Assembly: GCA_023252335.1 (NCBI GenBank)
Contig: JAJPEA010000021.1
Location: 1-17,520 of the forward strand
DNA from: Nitrosotalea sp.
GTDB taxonomy: Archaea; Thermoproteota; Nitrososphaeria; Nitrososphaerales; Nitrosopumilaceae
Direction of reading: 5' to 3'
Length of the DNA stretch: 17,520 bases
This document shows, in pieces, positions 13,357 through 17,520 of this stretch (position 1 is its first letter; each line of letters begins with the position of its first letter). The translations under genes were made by a program, and so were the position numbers. The notes under the pieces are model-generated. The model did not search any database. It was not told the DNA's origin and worked only from the letters and a program-made list of their open reading frames with translations.

Positions 13357-14358
13357 ATGTACACGTCCTTTGATGAAACAACCTTTGACAAGATAATCAC
13401 ACTACTCAAGTCACACCAACCAGAGTTTGTGTCAGGTGAAAAACTTAGCAAGACGTTATCATTGAGCAGAGCTGCTGTTTGGAAAAATATCAAAAAACTC
13501 CAATCATTTGGATACAAGATAGAATCAAAACCAAAGACAGGTTACAGGTTGCATACAAGTACAAGCCTACTTTTGCCATGGGAGATCTCAGATGGACTCC
13601 AGACAGATATCATTGGTAGAAAAATATATTATTTTGACAAGATTGATTCTACACAGAATTTTGCACTAGAACTTGCACAAAAACCCCATGAAAACGGTTC
13701 AGTGGTAATAGCAGAGAGGCAAACCCAAGGACGGGGCAGATTGAATCGAAAATGGGTCTCACCAAAGGGAGGCATATGGATGTCCATACTGTTGAGGCCA
13801 AATTTCGAGTCTTCATACACATCACTATTTCCAATGATCACATCGCTTGCGCTTGCAGTATCCATTGAAAAAACCCTAAAGATAAAGACGGAACTAAAGT
13901 GGCCAAACGACTTAACCATAAAAGGGGAAAAAATCGCAGGCATTCTAATTGATGCATCAATAGAATCAAACAAGATAGACTATATCATAATAGGAGTAGG
14001 AATTAATTTTAAAATCAAGCCAGAGACTGTAACAAAGTCAATCAAGGCAAATCAAAGAAATTATGGCATTACAACTCTGATAAAAAAAGATCAAAATGGA
14101 AATCCCGTAGAATTGGTACAACAATTTCTGCTAGAACTTGAACAAAGCTACAACAGTGTAGTATCAGATTCCATTGAAAAAATTAGAAAAGAATGGTCCA
14201 AGAGATCATCTACAATTGGAAAAAATATCACCGCAACAACATCCACTGGAATTCTAAAAGGCAAGGCAATAGGAATAGACAAGACAGGTGCATTGCTTTT
14301 ATCAAACAGGGGCAGAGTACAGCGCTTGCTAGCTGGAGATATCACTTACAAAAACTAG
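13357..14358 (+). CDS. birA: Biotin--protein ligase with N-terminal HTH domain
   Basis: Activates biotin with ATP and joins it to the lysine of biotin carboxyl carrier protein. In this group of archaea the acetyl-CoA/propionyl-CoA carboxylase of carbon fixation needs it. 333 residues from ATG 13357. Domains: winged helix (about 1-65, with LSLSRAAVWKNIKKL and SKPKTGYRL), catalytic domain (about 75-260) with GRGRLNRKW (the biotinyl-AMP loop, with Asn where Gly is usual), GGIWMS, KWPNDL and AGILIDA, and a C-terminal SH3-like domain (about 275-333) ending in RLLAGDITY. The HTH makes it a possible repressor as in E. coli BirA; no operator is obvious. A TTG at 13336 would add seven residues but sits inside the TATA region. 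Confidence 0.93.
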   Translation: MYTSFDETTFDKIITLLKSHQPEFVSGEKLSKTLSLSRAAVWKNIKKLQSFGYKIESKPKTGYRLHTSTSLLLPWEISDGLQTDIIGRKIYYFDKIDSTQNFALELAQKPHENGSVVIAERQTQGRGRLNRKWVSPKGGIWMSILLRPNFESSYTSLFPMITSLALAVSIEKTLKIKTELKWPNDLTIKGEKIAGILIDASIESNKIDYIIIGVGINFKIKPETVTKSIKANQRNYGITTLIKKDQNGNPVELVQQFLLELEQSYNSVVSDSIEKIRKEWSKRSSTIGKNITATTSTGILKGKAIGIDKTGALLLSNRGRVQRLLAGDITYKN

Positions 14359-14376
14359 AACGGTAATTGTAAAATT

Positions 14377-14490
14377 TTACTTGTGTGAGATCAAAATAAG
14401 ACTGGTGCCTATGAGAATTCCTGCCATTATCTCCATCCAATGTGGAAGAAGCACTCGTCTCAAAACAGTTTCACCTGCTCCTTGTATCAT
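14377..14490 (-). CDS. Small single-span membrane protein, 37 residues
   Basis: Read by hand on the minus strand from ATG 14490 to TAA 14377-14379. The N-terminal half (1-20) has GAGETVLRRVLLPHWME, with two Arg and a His; residues 21-34 (IMAGILIGTSLILI) form one short hydrophobic helix and the end is SHK. This is a positive-inside single-span layout. The palindromic TTATAA (14512-14517) is about 24 bases before the ATG, so a leaderless message is likely, and an in-frame stop at 14512-14514 rules out a longer N-terminus. I recognise no family. Small membrane proteins of this size are often subunits of respiratory or AMO-type complexes. It may equally be chance; the promoter and the membrane pattern argue for it. 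Confidence 0.55.
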   Translation of the reverse strand: MIQGAGETVLRRVLLPHWMEIMAGILIGTSLILISHK

Positions 14491-14509
14491 ATGACAACGG
14501 TTTGAAATT

Positions 14510-14519
14510 CGTTATAATA
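14510..14519. promoter_or_regulatory. Palindromic TATA box between small ORF and ureohydrolase gene
   Basis: CGTTATAATA contains the self-complementary TTATAA. It sits about 24 bases from ATG 14490 on the minus strand and about 22 from an ATG at 14537 on the plus strand. The rest of 14491-14600 holds no other recognised feature. Confidence 0.4.
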
Positions 14520-14599
14520 GTGTTTTATCAGCTAGAATGGTTAAAACTCAGCTAAGTTGTTTATTGGATCTAAATGATCTATTGTGCAAACCTACGTGC

Positions 14600-14611
14600 A
14601 TTTTTAATAAT
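14600..14611 (+). promoter_or_regulatory. TATA box of the ureohydrolase gene
   Basis: ATTTTTAATAAT is centred about 26 bases before ATG 14632, supporting that start rather than the GTG three bases earlier. Confidence 0.5.
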
Positions 14612-14631
14612 TGCAGGATCTCAACTAGGTG

Positions 14632-15471
14632 ATGAATATTTGTTGGGCAAACACAGACAATTTTGATGATGCAGAAATTGTCATTGTTGGAATTCCCGAC
14701 GAATCAAAGTCTCATGCACTTCGAAAAGGAACATCTGATGCACCACACAAGATAAGAGAGATTTCATCAATAAGGGACACATACCAGCGCGGAGACGAGA
14801 TATCTCTTGGCTTGCCGCTAGATGAAATTACCAAAAAAGTTTATGATCATGGCAACATAGAACGCAACCAGATCAAAGATACAATAGACAAGATTGTCTC
14901 AAGTTCTAAAATTCCGATATCAATTGGAGGCGATCATTCAATATCAATTGAAATAATCAAGTCAGTCTCAAAAAAATATGGCCCTTTATCTCTAGTATAC
15001 TTTGATGCGCATCCAGATTTTATCAGTTCCATTCATGGGTATTATGGCTCTGTCTTCTACGATGTCCTACCATACATAGATGTGAACACAAGCATCCAGA
15101 TAGGAATTAGGACTCCAGAGAAAGAAGAAATAGACAATATCAAAAAATACGGCCTCAAGGTCATCACGCCATTTGATATCATTCGAGATGGCATGCAAAA
15201 AATCGAGCAAACAATTCTAAATAAAATAGGCAAGAATGTGTATGTGTCACTTGACATGGATGTAATTGATCCGGCATTTGCACCAGGGGTTTCTGTTCCA
15301 GTCCCCCTAGGCCTTGGAAATACCGAAGTGGCTCTGCTTCTCAAGTCCATTGCAAAAAAAGGCATGCGTGGATTTGACATAATGGAGGTATGCCCAAACT
15401 ATGACATCAAAGACAGGACATCACATCTTGCATCAAGAATCATTGGAGAAACAATATCATCCATAGTATAA
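14632..15471 (+). CDS. Agmatinase/arginase-family ureohydrolase
   Basis: A binuclear-metal (Mn or Ni) hydrolase that removes urea from guanidino compounds. 279 residues. All metal ligands are present: GGDHS (99-103, His102), DAHPD (125-129, Asp125, His127, Asp129) and DMDVIDP (208-214, Asp208, Asp210), followed by AFAPGV; E/D of the last core motif is in FDIMEVCP. The loop that normally reads SHGTPF is different, HGYYGSVFYD, and this loop selects the substrate. Agmatinase is the usual label and would give putrescine; N1-aminopropylagmatine ureohydrolase, as in the Thermococcus spermidine route, or guanidine-type hydrolysis are alternatives. Released urea or ammonia would also be useful to an ammonia oxidiser. 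Starts at ATG 14632; 45 bases ahead of the DUF2203 gene. Confidence 0.88.
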   Translation: MNICWANTDNFDDAEIVIVGIPDESKSHALRKGTSDAPHKIREISSIRDTYQRGDEISLGLPLDEITKKVYDHGNIERNQIKDTIDKIVSSSKIPISIGGDHSISIEIIKSVSKKYGPLSLVYFDAHPDFISSIHGYYGSVFYDVLPYIDVNTSIQIGIRTPEKEEIDNIKKYGLKVITPFDIIRDGMQKIEQTILNKIGKNVYVSLDMDVIDPAFAPGVSVPVPLGLGNTEVALLLKSIAKKGMRGFDIMEVCPNYDIKDRTSHLASRIIGETISSIV

Positions 15472-15483
15472 CATCACTGCTAA

Positions 15484-15494
15484 TACTTTTAACT
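15484..15494 (+). promoter_or_regulatory. TATA box of the DUF2203 gene
   Basis: TACTTTTAACT is centred about 27-28 bases before ATG 15517. Confidence 0.4.
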
Positions 15495-15516
15495 GCCTGA
15501 CAATTGTTAAAAAATA

Positions 15517-15921
15517 ATGTTTTCCCATTTTACACTAGAGCAGGCAAACAAGATGCTTCCTGGAATAATAGAAAAATTCAACAAGGTAGTTGCTGCAAAA
15601 GACCAAGTCGTAAAAATACAAACAGACTTTGAAACAAATCCAAAGTACATGGCAAGCTTTAAGGATTATATCATAAAAAAACAGGAACTCAATTCGGCAA
15701 TTACAAATTTTTACAAATCAATTGAGGATCTAGAGGCAACAGGTGTGTCAGTCAAAAGCATTGATCAAGGACTGATGGACTTTCCATCACTTATGTTCAA
15801 TGAAGAAATATGGCTTTGCTGGAAACAAGGAGAGACTGAAATAAAATTCTGGCATGGAAAAGACGAAGGATTCAATGGTAGAAAACCAATAGAAAGTGTC
15901 GATTTGGAAAAACTACGATAG
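15517..15921 (+). CDS. DUF2203 family protein
   Basis: 134 residues. The landmarks of DUF2203 are visible: the start FSHFTLEQANKMLP (2-15), a central helical stretch (17-75) that is likely a coiled coil, then GVSVKSIDQGLMDFPSL (76-92), LCWKQGETEIKFWHG (100-114) and the closing GFNGRKPI (118-125). It is soluble and has no signal. The family is spread over bacteria and archaea and has no agreed function; the conserved Trp, His and Glu of the CW-x-GE-x-(E)I-x-x-WH block may form a ligand site. It lies between the ureohydrolase and the prenyltransferase, about 45 bases from each, all on the same strand. Confidence 0.88.
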   Translation: MFSHFTLEQANKMLPGIIEKFNKVVAAKDQVVKIQTDFETNPKYMASFKDYIIKKQELNSAITNFYKSIEDLEATGVSVKSIDQGLMDFPSLMFNEEIWLCWKQGETEIKFWHGKDEGFNGRKPIESVDLEKLR

Positions 15922-15929
15922 CCTTCAAG

Positions 15930-15941
15930 GCATATATCAAA
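15930..15941 (+). promoter_or_regulatory. Possible TATA box of the UbiA-family gene
   Basis: GCATATATCAAA is centred about 32 bases before ATG 15967, which would leave a leader of about five bases. Confidence 0.4.
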
Positions 15942-15966
15942 ATAATCCATATTTTGCAATAATACC

Positions 15967-16869
15967 ATGCTAAAGGTTTGGCTGAGAGCAGTTAGGATAA
16001 GATTTCTTCTTGCATCAATCATTTCAGTGTGTCTCGGACTTGCAATAAACAGTTGGCAAAACAAGACATTTGATATCGGATTTGCAGCTCTGACATTTGT
16101 AGGAGTTGCAGCACTGCATGCAAGTGTAGACTTGCTCAATGACTATTGGGACTATAAACGACAGATAGATACCGATACCAAAAGAACAAAGTTCAGCGGA
16201 GGAACCGGAGTTTTGCCAGAAGGACTACTCCAGCCAAAACAGGTGTATCGCGCAGGAGTATTGATGTTAATACTTGGCTCTGCAGTTGGAGCATTTTTCG
16301 TATTTGAGAGGGGAATAACAATTGCAGTAATTTTGGGATTTGCAATTGTTTCCATTTATTTTTATTCAACAAGAATAGTGGACTCGGGTTTGGGCGAGAT
16401 GTTTGTAGCAATAAAAGGCGCCATGATAGTTCTTGGTACATATTTTGTCCAGAGCTCGCACATAACACTAGAGCCAATCATTGCAGGAGTCATCTCAGGC
16501 GTGTTATCATCAACGGTTCTTTTTGTAAATTCATTTCCTGATTTTGATGCAGACAAGAAACACGGCAGAAAGACGCTTGTGATAATGCTTGGAAAACAAA
16601 AAGCTGCAGCAATGGTATGGATGTTTCCAATCATCATTTATGGAGTAATTGCAATATCTGCCATACTACGAATATTTCCAACAATATCATTGATCACACT
16701 TGCAACAATACCCATGGCAATAAAATATGGAAAATTGTTAAAGAAAAATTATCAAAATGTAGATGAACTCGTTCCAATAATGCAGGGATTTGTTACATAC
16801 AGTAGAATAACAGGTGTTCTGTTTGTCATTTCATTTCTAATTTGCATTTTCCTAAGGACTTCACAGTAG
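15967..16869 (+). CDS. UbiA-family prenyltransferase, MenA-like
   Basis: Transfers a polyprenyl chain to an aromatic acceptor in the membrane. 300 residues with about eight or nine membrane helices. Two Asp-rich motifs that bind Mg-prenyl diphosphate are present: NDYWDYK (58-64) and DFDADKKHGRKT (192-203). The second, with GRKTL, and the FSGGTGVLP stretch after the first (76-84) are typical of 1,4-dihydroxy-2-naphthoate prenyltransferases rather than of archaeal digeranylgeranylglyceryl phosphate synthases. Ammonia-oxidising archaea make menaquinones, so a MenA role in the respiratory quinone pathway is the best reading. No other men gene is in the window, so the assignment rests on motifs alone. 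Confidence 0.85.
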   Translation: MLKVWLRAVRIRFLLASIISVCLGLAINSWQNKTFDIGFAALTFVGVAALHASVDLLNDYWDYKRQIDTDTKRTKFSGGTGVLPEGLLQPKQVYRAGVLMLILGSAVGAFFVFERGITIAVILGFAIVSIYFYSTRIVDSGLGEMFVAIKGAMIVLGTYFVQSSHITLEPIIAGVISGVLSSTVLFVNSFPDFDADKKHGRKTLVIMLGKQKAAAMVWMFPIIIYGVIAISAILRIFPTISLITLATIPMAIKYGKLLKKNYQNVDELVPIMQGFVTYSRITGVLFVISFLICIFLRTSQ

Positions 16870-16879
16870 GATTAAATCG
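16869..16879 (+). promoter_or_regulatory. TATA box of the aldo/keto reductase gene
   Basis: GGATTAAATCG is centred about 27 bases before ATG 16901, and overlaps the end of the previous gene. Confidence 0.45.
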
Positions 16880-16900
16880 TACGTATTAGAATCAAGACAC

Positions 16901-17520
16901 ATGATCTCAGGTTTTGCAACACAGGATGGCACTGCAGGTTTTGCAAAAAGACAATCAAAGGTATCAAAGAATCATTTCAAGCAATTTGCAGGTCTTACAT
17001 TATCATCAGTTGGAATTGGGACATATCTTGGCAACGCAGATAATTCAACAGACGGCCTAGTCTCAGCGGCTATAAAAACATCAGTCAAGTCAGGAATCAA
17101 TGTAATTGATACCGCAATCAATTACAGGGCACAAAAAGCAGAGAGGTCGGTTGGAAAGGCAATTGCGGAACTTGTACAATCAGGTGATGCAAAAAGAGAT
17201 GAGATTTTCATCAGTACAAAAAATGGGTATGTTACAAATGACGGAGACATAAACGAAGATTTTTGGGTCAATATACAAAATACACTTGTAAAACCAGGCG
17301 TGATAAAATCAGGGGACATTTCATCAGGGTATCACTGCATGACAATACCATACCTGCAAGACCAGCTAAATCGTAGCATGAAAAATCTCGGACTAGATTG
17401 TATAGACCTCATGTACATACACAATGCCGCTGAAGGCCAGCTTCAAGACATTTCAAAAGAAGAATTTACAAAGAAACTAAAAGACGTTTTCGAGTTTTAT
17501 GAGACTCAAAGAAAGAGTGG
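16901..17520 (+). CDS. Aldo/keto reductase, N-terminal part (runs off the window)
   Basis: 206 whole codons are in the window; the family is usually about 330-380 residues, so about half to two-thirds is seen. It is an NADPH-dependent TIM-barrel oxidoreductase. The catalytic tetrad is complete: Asp70 and Tyr75 in VIDTAINY, Lys107 in STKNGY and His174 in MYIHN. The N-terminal lead (ATQDGTAGFAKR before GLTLSSVGIGTYLG) and HCMTIPYLQDQL (145-156) mark a subfamily with an extended N-terminus found in many bacteria as well. Substrate is unknown. The ATG is set by the TATA box at 16869-16879. Confidence 0.9.
   Translation, partial: MISGFATQDGTAGFAKRQSKVSKNHFKQFAGLTLSSVGIGTYLGNADNSTDGLVSAAIKTSVKSGINVIDTAINYRAQKAERSVGKAIAELVQSGDAKRDEIFISTKNGYVTNDGDINEDFWVNIQNTLVKPGVIKSGDISSGYHCMTIPYLQDQLNRSMKNLGLDCIDLMYIHNAAEGQLQDISKEEFTKKLKDVFEFYETQRKS

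Noticed and set aside
1..17520. tRNA, rRNA, CRISPR or mobile elements
   Set aside because: I found no cloverleaf, rRNA-like conserved stretch, regularly spaced repeats, transposase or integrase motifs in the sequence.

Overview
This window looks like a chromosomal segment of an ammonia-oxidising archaeon of the Nitrososphaerota (Thaumarchaeota), most like the Nitrosopumilus/Nitrosotenuis group. The grounds are: AT-rich, tightly packed housekeeping genes; archaeal-type methionyl-tRNA synthetase zinc knuckles; an archaeal YchF-like GTPase; a MenA-type UbiA enzyme; secreted Met-rich proteins; and TATA boxes placed about 24-28 bases before start codons with no leader between, the archaeal leaderless pattern. 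Genus-level placement is inference. I saw no rRNA, tRNA, CRISPR, insertion sequence or prophage signature.

Layout. Bases 1-711 (minus) hold the N-terminal two-thirds or less of ketol-acid reductoisomerase (ilvC) and a 39-residue zinc-ribbon gene too short for ordinary ORF calling. Bases 745-2175 (plus) hold a TPR protein and a beta-hydroxyacid dehydrogenase. Bases 2176-6317 (minus) are a likely operon, ahcY - metG - MFS transporter, with a 4-base ATGA overlap between the last two; it joins removal of S-adenosylhomocysteine to methionine use. Divergent from it, bases 6398-8935 (plus) hold a Rieske ferredoxin and the nadE-cysS pair, again with an ATGA overlap. A convergent YchF-like GTPase (8932-10149, minus) shares the palindrome CTAG with cysS, so each stop codon uses it. 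Next on minus come a small unknown protein and a CoA-binding protein.

Bases 11048-12546 are the most unusual part. A winged-helix protein with an extraordinarily Met-rich hydrophobic segment and a Gly/Asp/His tail is followed by two divergent-sequence paralogues, both secreted, sharing a Cys/His motif (C-x2-H-x-C-x4-H-x2-W) and ending in Met-rich tails. Beside them sits a CPGC thioredoxin-fold protein. Copper handling is a reasonable hypothesis in an ammonia oxidiser but is not proven by sequence.

From 13357 onward: biotin-protein ligase BirA with its own HTH domain (needed for the biotin carboxylase of carbon fixation in this group), a newly noticed 37-residue membrane protein on the minus strand, an agmatinase-family ureohydrolase, a DUF2203 protein, a MenA-like prenyltransferase and the first 206 codons of an aldo/keto reductase that runs off the window. 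Several starts are moved from the longest ORF to the codon that fits the TATA spacing or family alignment (Rieske 6398, cysS 7526, CoA-binding 10973, birA 13357, ureohydrolase 14632).
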